Of a stretch of DNA of 64,000 nucleotides, positions 1 to 60,908 are shown in pieces. Origin of the DNA: Chrysopilus asiliformis. Its lineage: Eukaryota; Arthropoda; Insecta; Diptera; Rhagionidae. The stretch's first letter is position 1; the number at the start of each line of letters is the position of its first letter. The translations under genes and the position numbers were made by a program. The notes beneath the pieces are model-generated. The model was not told the origin of the DNA and searched no databases. It worked only from the letters and a program-made list of their open reading frames with translations. The DNA lies in contig OZ035962.1 of assembly GCA_964034945.1 (NCBI GenBank), forward strand, positions 70,260,274-70,324,273. The letters are read 5' to 3'.

Positions 1-291
1 TTAATATAATCAGAGTATTCGTGTGACAAGATAAAATTACCCATTGCGTATTTTTACGCAGAGAATTTCTTGAACGCACTCTTCAAATCATTTGTGTAAA
101 TCGATCAGCTGTTCGGCAGTCAATTTTCAGCAAATTAGAGGTGGAAAATGCCGAAAATCAGTGAATAATTAAAATTTATTAAAATTTGGGCAAAAATGGC
201 ATAAAATAAATTCTTGTTTTTGAACCTGAATTTCACAATTTCTCGGACTTTCTGGTTAATTTTACGAGGTTGTTGTTTGCACACCGAAATT

Positions 292-342
292 GTCGCGTAA
301 AATTACGAGGGTCGCGTAAATTTACGAGGGTCGCGTAAAAGG
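292..342. repeat. 19-bp tandem repeat, 2.7 copies
   Basis: Two full units beginning GTCGCGTAAA (292-310 and 311-329) differ at one base, and a third partial unit follows (330-342). Each full unit is itself nearly palindromic (CGTAAATTTACG). Function is unknown. Confidence 0.7.
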
Positions 343-373
343 CCTATGTTACACACGGCAGCTTTAAGCGGCG

Positions 374-449
374 ACTTTTCTTAAGTATAGGCGAGAGAAG
401 TGAGGGGCCACCGCTTCCCTCACTTCTCTCGCCTATACTTAAGAAAAGT
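374..449. repeat. Perfect 33-bp inverted repeat with 10-nt loop
   Basis: The arm 374-406 is exactly complementary to 417-449, with the 10-nt spacer GCCACCGCTT between them. The arms start ACTTTTCTTAAG and end AGTGAGGG. The transcript would fold into a fully paired stem. It could be a foldback element, a recent palindromic insertion or a small-RNA precursor. The sequence alone does not decide. Confidence 0.85.
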
Positions 450-1135
450 TACGAGATAATAAATTCACGCAGTTTGCGCGGTTTACGAGGCATTTATGCG
501 ACTCCATGAAACTCCCTGATATTTTGGAAAATTCGAATCACAGATTTAGAGAATGCACTTTTCTGGAGTCGAAGAGTGTCAAGTTTATTCAAAATCATTT
601 GTCCAAATTCGATTTAAAATTTAGATCGTGCAATTTTCGAGCAAAAAAAGCAAGCCATTCGAATATGCCATAGTATTTACAAAAATTTATTGACTATCCA
701 AAAAAAAAAACTTGTGCAAAGCCAAAAATATATATTTTATTTTACTAAAATTTAACTCTTTTGAAATCAAACGAATTACCTATCACCTGAATAAAAAATC
801 ATTGTTCTAAAAAAATCATAGCTTCCAAGTTGACAATAATTGATTTTCATTGCGCCATTCAATCAATGAAATGAATATGAAATTTAAAATCTATTAACAT
901 TTCGATTATTCTTAAACTGAATCGTAAAAAATCCCGGTTAAAGTGATTTAAATCTGAACCAGATTACCACAATATGTTTCAAAATAAAAAAATAATTTAA
1001 ATGTTTTACCCTTTTTGCTCAGAAAATTTGTATCTTTTATATCGACAAAACTTGATATATAATAAAATTTAGTTTTTTCTTAAACTCGTTTTAATATAAA
1101 TGTTTTTATTAATATGTTGATTTGATTTTCTATAG

Positions 1136-50810
<49,675 letters not shown>

Positions 50811-50813
<3 letters not shown>

Positions 50814-51725
50814 CTCGACCAAGGCAAACCTGAAGACTTTGAACCACATTCATCTGATAAAATGACTTTCATCGCTCCACAAGGGACAGCAACAAAGAGT
50901 AAAACCACAGACAGCTTAAGTAGCAGCATCAGAAATAGTAGCAGCTGTAGTACAAACAAAAATCACAACAATAACAATAATAAAAAAGCACAATTAACAA
51001 AGAAATTTCGTTCTACATCAGAATCCGACAAGACATTTACATCGCAATCATTTAAACTATCAACCTCCGGTTATGGTGCATCTGATGATGATATCGATAT
51101 ATTGACAAATATGAGTGGCAGTGATGAAAACAGCATTTTGTACAGCAGTAGCAATAGTAACAACTATTTAGATGTAATTACCGGTCTCAGTGATTTCCGT
51201 GAACGATCAAATAGTGACTGCAGTAGTATTATGAGCGCCCTATCGTCGACTAGAGGCGTTATGTCATATGATGATATCGATCCCATCGAAGAGGAAGACG
51301 ACGACATCGAGATTGAAGAAATCGAGGATGATTTCTGGGGAATAATGCCGATGAGCGCGTCAATGAATCATCACCATCATCACCAAAAAGCGTTATCACA
51401 TCCTAAGCACCATCATCAGCAGACACAGCAACATTTTTACAACAAGAAACCGATACTACGTAATGTAATAACGAAAAAGACTGGACCTTTTACTATGTCT
51501 GAGAATGCCACCTGCTATAAAAGTAATAAAAAGAATCAATTACCATCAATGGTATCCAATAATGCATTGCCACCACTAATCGAGGGTGTTGGACTTCCAC
51601 AATCAGCGATACCGACATCACCATCAGCAACAGCAACAACAACATCCACCAATAACAAGTCAAATAGCGGTAAATTAGGTTATAATAATATCATTGCTTC
51701 CCTGTTACGAACAACAACACTTTAA
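50811..51725 (+). CDS. par-1: Candidate stop-codon readthrough extension of PAR-1 (303 codons)
   Basis: The frame downstream of the par-1 TGA is the same frame and has no further stop until TAA 51723-51725. From CTC at 50814 it runs 16 codons (LDQGKPEDFEPHSSDK) to the ATG at 50862, then 287 codons. The product is Ser/Asn-rich at first, has a strongly acidic block about 140-165 residues after that Met (EEEDDDIEIEEIEDDFWGIM), two His/Gln clusters (HHHHH; HHHQQTQQH) and a Thr/Ser-rich end. No globular domain is recognised. An open frame of this length is not expected by chance in DNA this AT-rich. Three explanations fit: UGA readthrough; reinitiation at ATG 50862 (context AAAATGA); or an alternative acceptor past the TGA (for example AG at 50834-50835 keeps the frame but has little pyrimidine tract). 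Confidence 0.65.
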
Positions 51726-52010
51726 ACGCAATTCAAACAATCAGGACATTTTTAAAGTGGAAAACGAAAATCAAAGAATATATTATTTATAGCTACAACA
51801 CAATCACAACCACAATAACAATAAATACATAAATCTAATTGTCTATTTGTAAATTAATATTTACAAAAATTTCACCTCAGAATTACATTTATAGTAGTTT
51901 ACTATATAAATATATATTTTGCTCGAATTTAAATAGGAATGAAGAGGTATAAGTTTGATGTTTATGAAAGCAGTACTCTAATTGGAAATATAAACTTTAT
52001 TTAGAATAAA
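51726..52010 (+). other. par-1 3' UTR and probable polyadenylation region
   Basis: AT-rich sequence with AATAAA at 51819-51824 and again at 52005-52010. No coding sequence is present on either strand. The transcript end is inferred only from these hexamers. Confidence 0.6.
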
Positions 52011-52084
52011 ACTATAAAATAATTTAAACAAAATCCTATCTTTTTATTACCATTTCCATTAAATTATGACAGATAATAATTGCG

Positions 52085-52910
52085 TCAAATATTTGAAAAT
52101 TGAAACTTGGACAATGTCCTGATTGGAACATATCCATTTGAAACATCGCATCGTCGCAAACCAAGGTTCAACGTTAGAACCTTATCGCCAAAAATTCTTA
52201 TTTTTGAATTATTCGCAGCGTACAAAAAATTTCCAGTTTCCGCCTGCCGCCGCTGTTGAAAGGAAGGTGGCAACACCGTAACGTCGGCGCCGGTATCTAC
52301 CAAAAATCTTAAGCTCGATCCAGACTACACGATGTACGGGGTACGAGATACGAGGTTTTTGGTTTCCTCGTACATGGAACTGCATCCACACTGCACAGGG
52401 TTTTGCTCATTCATGTACGCGGTTACCACGTACGAGGATAATCAAACAGCTTCTGATTTTACTCACTAGGTGAAACCATGTGCAAATTTCCCATCCAAAC
52501 ACTCGATGTTCGGGGTACGTGCCAACCTCGTACCCCGTACATCGTGTAGTCTGGATCGAGCTTTAAATGCGTAGTTTTATCGATAATGAAAGGAAAACAG
52601 GGTTTATTAAGGCCATTGTCGTATGTCGCCATCAACGACAGGCCCTTTAGTTTTCATGTTAAAGCTACAAGGCGACCGACATTTTTTAGCAATTTTGCTG
52701 AAATGATCGTGAAACCAACAAAGGACACAATCCTTTGTTTGACGTTTTTTTCTAGAACAGTCTCGACAAGCATCCGATGCTGCCCGACTACGAAGCGATA
52801 CTTTTATTTCAAAAACCTGCTCTGATAAATTGGTGAGCTGTTTTGCGATACCATTCGGCACGATTGTTTTTCAGTTAGAACAAGAGCAAGATGAAATCTC
52901 TGAAAACTGG
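52085..52910 (-). pseudogene. Ty3/gypsy-type retrotransposon gag-protease fragment
   Basis: On the minus strand, 52861-52607 gives a gag C-terminal/knuckle region (VLCWFHDHFSKIAKKCRSPC). After the MITE insertion, 52311-52085 gives the aspartic protease (FLVDTGADVTVLPPS with the DTGA active site, then LYAANNSKIRIFGDKVLTLN and LGLRR). No RT or integrase follows and no LTRs are seen. It is a dead fragment split by the insertion at 52312-52562. Confidence 0.78.
52312..52562. mobile_element. 251-bp MITE with 36-bp perfect inverted ends, inserted in the gypsy fragment
   Basis: The ends are AGCTCGATCCAGACTACACG, continuing ATGTACGGGGTACGAG, exactly inverted at the right end. TTA lies on both sides (52309-52311, 52563-52565), a 3-bp duplication of the PIF/Harbinger kind. 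The interior repeats CGTACCACGTACGAGG-type motifs. It has no transposase. Confidence 0.88.
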
Positions 52911-53323
52911 CCGCATTTTGTTGGCCGTCTTCCCGGCTAACAGCGTTTTGTGCCGACCCAGGTTATTTAGGGGGGTCACTCATTGTTTCTTCACCGCGTG
53001 GTGAAAAAAGATTACTACAAAAAAAACTATTTTTTTACTATACGAACCGATCACGTCGGGGCCAGTATGGCGAGCGAACGATCAGCTATTTAAATACTCG
53101 GTTCTATAACGAAGAGAGAATTTATTCTTATAAATACTATTAATTAGAAAAATGTGAAATGTATAATTCGACGCAGTGAGCCGACCTGCTCGAACAAATG
53201 CAGAGACGAGAGTAATCGAGAGTTCCGTTTTTCGTTATTCTAATCAGTGGTAGGCTTGACCAGAGTTGCCAACGTCGGTTCCCCACAAATGTTTGCCAAT
53301 TAATTTGGCTACCATTTCCTATA
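52911..53323. other. Intergenic, nothing recognised
   Basis: Less AT-rich than most of the window (GTCGGGGCCAGTATGGCGAG), perhaps more of the same retroelement, but no motif could be placed. Confidence 0.5.
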
Positions 53324-53482
53324 CAGTGTTACTCGGTTATAACGGACCTCATGGGGGGAGTGAAAGTCCGTACGTTATAACAGTAATCCGTTATAAAAGT
53401 ATGATTTACATGAATAAATGGTTTTCGAGACATTAGATTGTTTACATTATAAGCGAAAGTACGTCATAAGCGAGTTACACTG
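53324..53482. mobile_element. pogo/Tigger-like MITE (159 bp)
   Basis: CAGTGTTACTCGGTTATAAC at the left is mirrored by GTCATAAGCGAGTTACACTG at the right, flanked by TA. CAGT ends with a TTATAACG-type subterminal motif are typical of pogo-group miniature elements (family knowledge). Confidence 0.78.
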
Positions 53483-55106
53483 TAGTAGTATTAGATATAT
53501 GAAGTGAGGAGGCAAAATAACTAGTCGAAATGACTTGAAGTTTGATACGAATGTAAACTCAATTGAGCTGCTGGTATCTCAGATAAAAGTTCGTGAAGAA
53601 AATGTTCTTCAACAAAAACTCTTCAGCAATCATAAAAATGTAGATTTTGCTATAAAAATATGGGCATAAAGTAAACGGTCCACAATGTTGAGAAAATCAC
53701 ACAAATTTATATAGAAATTTATATAGAATAGTATCTCAAAAAAAACGAAGCAAAACGAAGCCGGATAAAGATAATGGAAATTTTATGTTGGTTATTATGT
53801 CAAAAAATTTTAAACACACAACTTCATAAAATCCAATCATGTTTGACTGATTTTTCTACCTTTACATTTCTCGAAAAAAAAAAACTATTTGGATTTGTAA
53901 AATTGACACAGAATTTTTTTACGTAGCGGATATAATGCCAATGTATTATTATTTTTTCACAATACACCTCTCTTCGTATTAATCTCTGTCTGCGCTCGTA
54001 TATTTCAAACAAAAAAATTTAATAAAAAGTAAAAAGAAATTATATGTTAATTATACAGTAAATCTAGAATAAAAATAATTAATAGTTTATTTATACTTTA
54101 ATTAGCAAATTTGTGTTTATAAAAACTTATTTTAATCACATGAATATATGAATTGAGTATATTTAAATTGATCGATTTTTGAAAAAAATTGCGACGATAA
54201 AATAAAAATTAACGAAATTTGTAAGTAATTTTATTGTTTAAGAAACATATGATATATAATATTAAAGAGAACTAAGCTATAAAATGTGAAAAAATAACTT
54301 AATGACCGAATTTGATGTAAGCGAATAGTTCATTCAGTTTTTATTAGTAAACTAATACAAATATTAGTAATTAAAAGTAGGATTTTGATTAGCCCTATTA
54401 TTTTTATAATATTTTATCAAAGATTTTACGTTTCGTTTTGTTTTATTAAGATAACATATTTTTATTTCAATATAGAAATTGTTCATGCAATTAATTGTTT
54501 TTCTTTCTCTTTATTATTGAACTTAACTTTTGTCAATTTTTGATTTTAGTTCTTTATTACTTGAAGATTTTATTGAAATATGGCTTTTGAAGTTAATTAT
54601 TTAATTATATGAATAAAATTGCATTAAATTTGTTTTATAAACATTTTTCATTTAATTTTTTGCCTTTGTATCATTATAACAATATTTAAAAAAAAATTAA
54701 ACCAACACAGCAATAAGCCGGAATCTGCATGAACTGAACACTTTACAAAGTCCCAAAATTTTGAAGACGTTTTTTATACAAAATACGGCGGAATCTCTGC
54801 TTAATGCGTTCAAAATTATAGGTGAACACTGCAATTTTCAATATATCGAAAGTTAAGGCACAGAATACAGAAGAGTAACTCCATACTTTATGATAAAAAG
54901 CCCATGAAACCGAAAACGAATAATCTAGAAACACCAAGAGCTTAAAATTCTTATTGGCTAGAAAAATCTGAAATTTTTGGGGTACAAAGAATGAACAAGC
55001 AATATTACTACAAAGGAATCTAATAAATGTGAAACAGAGAAAGAAATATAGTGTGAAACATAAGAGACGCAACAGCGTTATCAGATGAGCCAGATGAGAA
55101 TTATAT
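53483..55106. other. Intergenic AT-rich DNA
   Basis: No gene is recognised. The longest open frame (minus strand, 54743-55072, 109 codons, hydrophobic then basic) matches no family I know. It lacks a clear upstream context, and I do not call it a gene. Confidence 0.6.
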
Positions 55107-58100
55107 TATACTAGCAGACCCTACGAATGCCAGCTTAAAGTTTTTTGTATAAATTTTAGAATGCAAAAAAACCATAAATAATTTAAAAACTTTTGGGAAA
55201 AAATATTATTCTTACAGGACCTTGCGTTTCGAATTTTGAAATTTCAACAACAGATTCGTGATAAGCAACCATGAAAACCTCCTAAAGCCAGTTTTTGCGA
55301 GAAAAATTGGAAAAAGGATATTTGCGTTATCCTTACAGGACCTTCCGTTTAGACTTTTTAAAAACTATTACCGGATGCGTGATCAGCGACCCCGAAAATC
55401 CCATAATGCCAATTTTTCCGGGTAAATTTTGGAAAAAGAATATTTTCGTTATCCTGACAGGACCTTCCGTTTCGATTTTTAAAAATCCCACTGCAGAGCT
55501 GTGATCAGCGAGCTCAGAAACCCCCTAATGCAATATTTCCTGGAACAAATGGGAAAAAGATACTTCCGTTACCCTTACAGGACCTTCCGTTTCGAGTTTT
55601 GAAAATCTAACACCGGATCCGTCATCAGCGAACCCAAAAACCCCATAATGCAATTTTTTTCTCAGATAAAATGAGAAGGATACTTCGTTATCCTTACAGG
55701 TCTTTCCGTTTCGAACTTTGAAATTCCAACACCGGATTCGTGATCAGCGACCCCAAGAACCCCATAATGGCAATTTTTCCGGGGAAAAATATGGAAAAAG
55801 GATATTTGCGTTATCCTTACAGGACCTTCCCTTTAGCATTTGAAAAATCGAACACCGGATTCGCGATCATAGACCTCGAAAATCCCTTAGTGGCAATTGC
55901 ATCAAGAAAAATTGGAAAAAAGACATTTGCGTTAATCTTGCAGGACTTTTCGGTTAGAATTTTGAAATTCCAACACCGGATTCGTGATCATTTTCCGGGG
56001 AGAAATGGGAAAAAGGATATTTTCATTATCCTTACAGGACCTTCCTTTTCGAATTTTGAAAATATAATACCGGATTCGTGATCAGCGCCCCCAAAAACCC
56101 CCTTATACAGATTTTTCCGAGGAAGAACGGGAAAAAGGATATTTATCCTTACAGGACTTTTCGTTTCGAATTTTGAAAATCTAATATCGGATTCGTGATC
56201 AGCGCGCCAAAAACCCCCTTATACCGATTTTCCGAGGAAAAACGGAAAGAGGATATTTATCCTTACAGGACTTTTCGTTTCGAAATTTGAAAATCTTATA
56301 TCGGATTCGTGATCAGCGATCCCAAACATAAAGCCAATTTTCCCGGGGAATAACGGGAAAAAGGATATTTCCGTTATCCTTTCAGGACGTTCCATTTAGA
56401 ATTTTAAAAATCTAACACCGGATTCGCGGTCAGCGACCCCGGAAACCTTATGCCGATTTTTCCCAGGAAAAACGCGAAAAAGGATATTTGCGTTATCCTT
56501 ACAGGACTTTCCGTTTCGAATTTTAAAAATCTAACACCGGATTCGCGGTCAGCGACCCCGGAAACCTTATGCCGATTTTTCCCAGGAAAAACGGGAAAAA
56601 GGATATTTGCGTTATCCTTACAGGACCTTCCGTTTAGAATTTTGAAAATCTAATACCGGATTCGTGATCAGCGCCCCAAAAACCCCCTTATACCGATTTT
56701 TCCGAGGAAGAACGGGAAAAAGGATATTTATCCTTACAGGACCCTCCGTTTCGAATTTTGAAATTCCAACACCGGATTCGTGATTAGCGACCCCAAAAAC
56801 CCCATAATGGCAATTTTTCCGGAGAAAAATGGGAAAAAGGATATTTGCGTTATATTTACAGGACCTTCCGTTTCGAATTTTGAAAATATGATACCGGATT
56901 CGTGATCAGCGCCCCCAAAAACCCCCTTATACAGATTTTTCCGAGGAAGAACGGGAAACAGGATATTTATCCTTACAGGACTTTTCGTTTCGAATTTTGA
57001 AAATCTAATATCGGATTCGTGATCAGCGCGCCAAAAACCCCCTTATACCGATTTTCCGAGGAAAAACGGGAAAAAGGATATTTATCCTTACAGGACCTTT
57101 CGTTTCGAATTTTGAAAATCTAATATCGGATTCGTGATCAGCGACCCCAAAAACCCCATAATGCAAATTTTTCCGGGGAGAAATGGGAAAAAGGATATTT
57201 TCATTATCCTTACAGGACCTTCCGTTTCGAATTTTGAAAATCTAATATCGGATTCGTGATCAGCGCGCCAAAAACCCCCTTATACCGATTTTCCGAGGAA
57301 AAACGGGAAAAAGGATATTTATCCTTACAGGACCTTTCGTTTCGAATTTTGAAAATCTAATATCGGATTCGTGATCAGCAACCCCAAAAACCCCATAATA
57401 CCAATTTTTCCGGCGAAAAATCGGAAAAAGGATATTTGTATTATCCTTACAGGACCTTCCGTTTCGAACTTTGAAAATATAATACCGGATTCGTGATCAG
57501 CGCCCCCAAAAACCCCCTTATACAGATTTTTCCGAGGAAGAACGGGAAAAAGGATATTTATCCTTACAGGACTTTTCGTTTCGAATTTTGAAAATCTAAT
57601 ATCGGATTCGTGATCAGCGCGCCAAAACCCCCTTATACCGATTTTCCGAGGAAAAACGGAAAGAGGATATTTATCCTTACAGGACTTTTCGTTTCGAAAT
57701 TTGAAAATCTTATATCGAATTCGTGATCAGCGACCCCAAAAACCCCATAATGGCAATTTTTCCGGGGAAAAATGGGAAAAAGGATATTTTCATTATCCTT
57801 ACAGGACCTTCCGTTTCGAATTTTGAAAATCTAATACCGGATTCGTGATCAGCGACCCCAAAAACCCTATAATGCAAATTTTTCTGGGGAAAAATGGGAA
57901 AAAGGATATTTTCATTATCCTTACAGGACCTTCCGTTTCGAATTTTGAAAATCTAATACCGGATTCGTGATCAGCGACCCCAAAAACCCTATAATGCAAA
58001 TTTTTCCGGGGAAAAATGGGAAAAAGGATATTTTCATTATCCTTACAGGACCTTCCGTTTCGAATTTTGAAAATCTAATACCGGATTCGTGATCAGCGAC

Positions 58101-58713
58101 CCCAAAAACCCTATAATGCAAATTTTTCCGGGGAAAAATGGGAAAAAGGATATTTTCATTATCCTTACAGGACCTTCCGTTTCGAATTTTGAAAATCTAA
58201 TACCGGATTCGTGATCAGCGACCCCAAAAACCCTATAATGCAAATTTTTCCGGGGAGAAATGGGAAAAAGGATATTTTCATTATCCTTACAGGACCTTCC
58301 GTTTCGAATTTTGAAAATCTAATACCGGATTCGTGATCAGCGACCCCAAAAACCCTATAATGCAAATTTTTCCGGGGAAAAATGGGAAAAAGGATATTTT
58401 CATTATCCTTACAGGACCTTCCGTTTCGAATTTTGAAAATCTAATACCGGATTCGTGATCAGCGACCCCAAAAACCCTATAATGCAAATTTTTCCGGGGA
58501 AAAATGGGAAAAAGGATATTTTCATTATCCTTACAGGACCTTCCGTTTCGAATTTTGAAAATCTGCATAGCTAAAAACCTGCTCCTGGCAACGCAGATGA
58601 TTTTGCAAAAAACCGCGTAAAAATCGGTCCAGTAGTTTTTGAGTTTTGTAATCTCAAACAAACAGACAAACAGACAGACAAACAGACAAACATCCATTTT
58701 TATATATATAGAT
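55107..58713 (+). repeat. Long dispersed element with expanded internal array
   Basis: It starts TATACTAGCAGACCCTACG and ends CAAACAGACAAACATCC followed by TTTTTATATATATAGAT. These are the same kinds of ends as the fragments at 34475 and 36380. GGTCCAGTAGTTTTTGAG at 58627 matches the GGTCCAGTGGTTCTCAAG motif at 36410. The bulk is the tandem array listed next, so one repeat element appears to have swollen through internal tandem amplification. Confidence 0.55.
55205..58562 (+). repeat. Tandem array, about 29 copies of a unit of about 120 bp
   Basis: The landmark ACAGGAC(C/T)TT recurs about every 112-122 bp from 55214 to 58533. Landmarks in each unit are TTCCGTTTCGAATTTTGAAA, then CCGGATTCGTGATCAGCGA, then CCCCAAAAACCC, then TTTTTCCGGGGAAAAA, then AAGGATATTTTCATTATCCTT (a small stem). 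The last seven units (from 57801) are exactly 122 bp apart and almost identical. The first dozen are diverged. In the middle, blocks of two to five variant units recur in the same order (for example 56080-56300 and 57500-57715), a higher-order pattern. The unit length is not a multiple of three, so the open frames across it are incidental. Confidence 0.93.
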
Positions 58714-60380
58714 TTTCTTAGAAATTAAATTCAGTTCTAAAATAAATTGTTCGTTATGTTCGTTTGAATATAGAAAACTAGAAATTCAGTCAAAACTGGC
58801 ACTGCATTTTTTGTCAATCGTCGTGAAATTAGCATCACGCTATTTGTAAAATGATTTTGACAGACTGAAGATTTGATATCAATTGCTTTTCAAGTATTTC
58901 CGAACAATTTAAATTTATATACCAACCTAAAATGAAGAATATTTGTACCTTCATAAGAAAATGGTCAAAACCGATTTAAATTTTTAAATCGAATATCAAA
59001 TCAACAACAACAAAATCTGACTTGACAACTTGACAACGAATGTGTAAAATCGGACTATTTTTGCTACCCTCTATACAAATAAAACAGTTTTTAGGTAATT
59101 TCTGAAAAACACTGCTTTGTATCGAAAAGGTTCTAAAGATAAAAAATATCCACACTTAGGATTTTAATTGGAAATCCAAAAAATGGTTTAATTCGAAAAA
59201 CTGATTTTTGAATTTTGTATGATAAAAATCATCAACGGAGAAAATCTTGCTCAAAGTTAATAATCTACATAGGCAAAATTTATGCGAAAATATATAAAGA
59301 GATTTAGTCCCAAATAGGGCTCTCGAGCAAGGAGAAGGGAAGGCATGGTTAGGTTAGGTTGGAGTGGCTGCCAAAAAGGCACACTTAGGCCAGAATTGAC
59401 CCACCACGCAAATCTTAACGATCCATTTTCTTATAACTGGAACCATTTGGAGCTTCTGATGAAGCGGAGTAGATATGAGACGTTTGTGGCGCTTAGGTCC
59501 TCCAGATCGTTTAGGAAGAGACTACCCAGATGAGTTCTTCTGCGTTGAGCTAGAGCTGGGCCATGACAGAGAACATGAATTAAGGGAAGACATAGTTCGA
59601 AGAAAAGCCCCATTCTGGCAACAGTTTTATTGGGGTTTTTTTCTCTATCTCGAACATCTTATTTAACTATACGCAACTCTAACTGAAACCTTTTTGAAAT
59701 CTTCCTTTTTTTGTCACATGCCTTTCAAAGAACCGTTTTTTTTAATAAACCGAACCTTTGTTCACGAACTGATGCATTTTTTGGCCTCAAAAGGAGTTCA
59801 CAGAGTGCAACGTTTAAAACCAGAGGTTTCACCAAACATTTTTGTTGCATTATCGTAAAATAAAATAAAATATTAAGTGTTTTATAGCCAGAAACCTGTC
59901 TAAGCCGGTAAATTTTCGTTGAGTACCCGAAAAATTTAAATTGGTTTTAAAGTCTAGCGTAATGTGTATTTTGAAATTTTTAAATACAGTATTTGATATT
60001 CCAAATTAAAAATTTTAATTTTTTTTTTACTTTTTAGCCGGTTAATTTTGTTGTTTTTATTTATTTTTTAGGCTTTTTTTAACTCGATTATATGTTTTAA
60101 AGAAAATATTAACTTCATACAGGAGAAACAAAAATAAATATTCCAATGTGACCTGTACCCCGAAATTATTCAAAAGAATAAATAATCTCAACAGGTTGAG
60201 ACAATTAAATAATTTGCATAGTGGAAAATATGCTGCAGAATTTTTAAAACAGAAAATCACAATTGAAATTTTTGACTGTTTGTATGAATTGGAACGAATT
60301 TGTATGAATTGGAATTTGATTTAAGTTTGACCTTTGTATATCTGACAAAAATGCACTCTTCTCGATCGAAAACCGATTGG
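58714..60380. other. Intergenic, with one dispersed-repeat fragment
   Basis: Around 59346-59640 lies a GC-richer block starting GGTTAGGTTAGGTTGGAGTG (see next entry). The rest is AT-rich with nothing recognised. Confidence 0.6.
59346..59640 (+). repeat. GTTAGGTTAGGTTGGAGTGG-type dispersed repeat fragment
   Basis: It begins with GGTTAGGTTAGGTTGGAGTG, then GGCTGCCAAAAAGGCACACTTAGG, a motif I recall from dispersed repeats of higher flies. It has three short overlapping open frames and no recognisable domain. Single copy in this window. Confidence 0.35.
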
Positions 60381-60908
60381 AAAACATAACAAAAGCTATA
60401 ATTGCGAATCTGGCAATTATTGAAAACCCGTATGGTGATATTCGTATCAAAATTCGAACAGTTGTACAAAATTCCACTTTCCAATAAGATTTTTTAAAAT
60501 TTATTCCAATCGGATTTTGATGTATGGGAGTTTTATGTAGAATCATATCCTAAATAACTTTTGTTCTTGGAATTTTTTGATAAAATGCACAGTTTTTGAG
60601 ATATTCGCAAAAAACGTTTTCGTTCAGATGGGGGGTACCCCCCCTAATGGTCCATTTTTGCCCATTAACGAACTTAGCCTCGCATTTTACGAAAAACTGA
60701 TCTGCATAAAATTTCAAGTCTGTAGCTCAATCCGTGCGCCCGCAATCCGCGCCACAGACAGACGGACGGACATGCAAAAATTAATTATTTTTATCATTCT
60801 AAACACACTGGTGTCATTCATTTTTGTGTGTGATGACGGGATCTTGGCGTTACAAACGGTAAGGCAAAGTTAATATACCCTTTGGTTTCACCATACGGGT
60901 ATAAAAAT
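60381..60908 (+). repeat. Dispersed repeat family A, copy 3
   Basis: It runs from AACATAACAAAAGC to CATACGGGTATAAAAAT, with the same internal hairpin, GGGGGGTACCCCCC palindrome and short CAGACGGA tract as copies 1 and 2, and a small deletion after GTTGTACAAAATTCCAC. It lies outside par-1, so the family is not an intron feature. Confidence 0.8.

Larger units (their letters stand above)
1..1135 (+). other. 3' end of an upstream par-1 intron
   Basis: The stretch ends in a splice acceptor (TTTTCTATAG at 1126-1135) directly before the first recognisable par-1 kinase exon, so it is read as intron. It is AT-rich and has no convincing coding sequence. It contains a short tandem repeat (292-342) and a perfect hairpin (374-449), listed separately. 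The N-terminal coding exons of par-1 must lie to the left of the window. Confidence 0.75.

Noticed and set aside
54743..55072. 109-codon hydrophobic frame that superficially looks like a membrane-receptor fragment
   Set aside because: No family motif could be placed. AT-rich DNA readily gives Phe/Leu/Ile-rich frames.
55205..58562. CRISPR-like look of the regularly spaced array
   Set aside because: The units are continuous homologous tandem copies with no unique spacers, and the genome is eukaryotic.
57801..58562. Hammerhead-ribozyme-like CTGATCA...CGAAAC on the minus strand of each array unit
   Set aside because: The invariant CUGAUGA core reads CUGAUCA and I could not place the three required stems.
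57799..58697. Repeated minus-strand open frames of 66-136 codons across the array
   Set aside because: They follow from the 122-bp repeat, which is not a multiple of three, so each frame dies in the next unit. There is no domain.
59346..59380. GGTTAGGTTAGG as insect telomeric repeat
   Set aside because: Only two units are present, and the adjoining sequence marks it as a dispersed-repeat start. Flies generally lack the TTAGG telomere.
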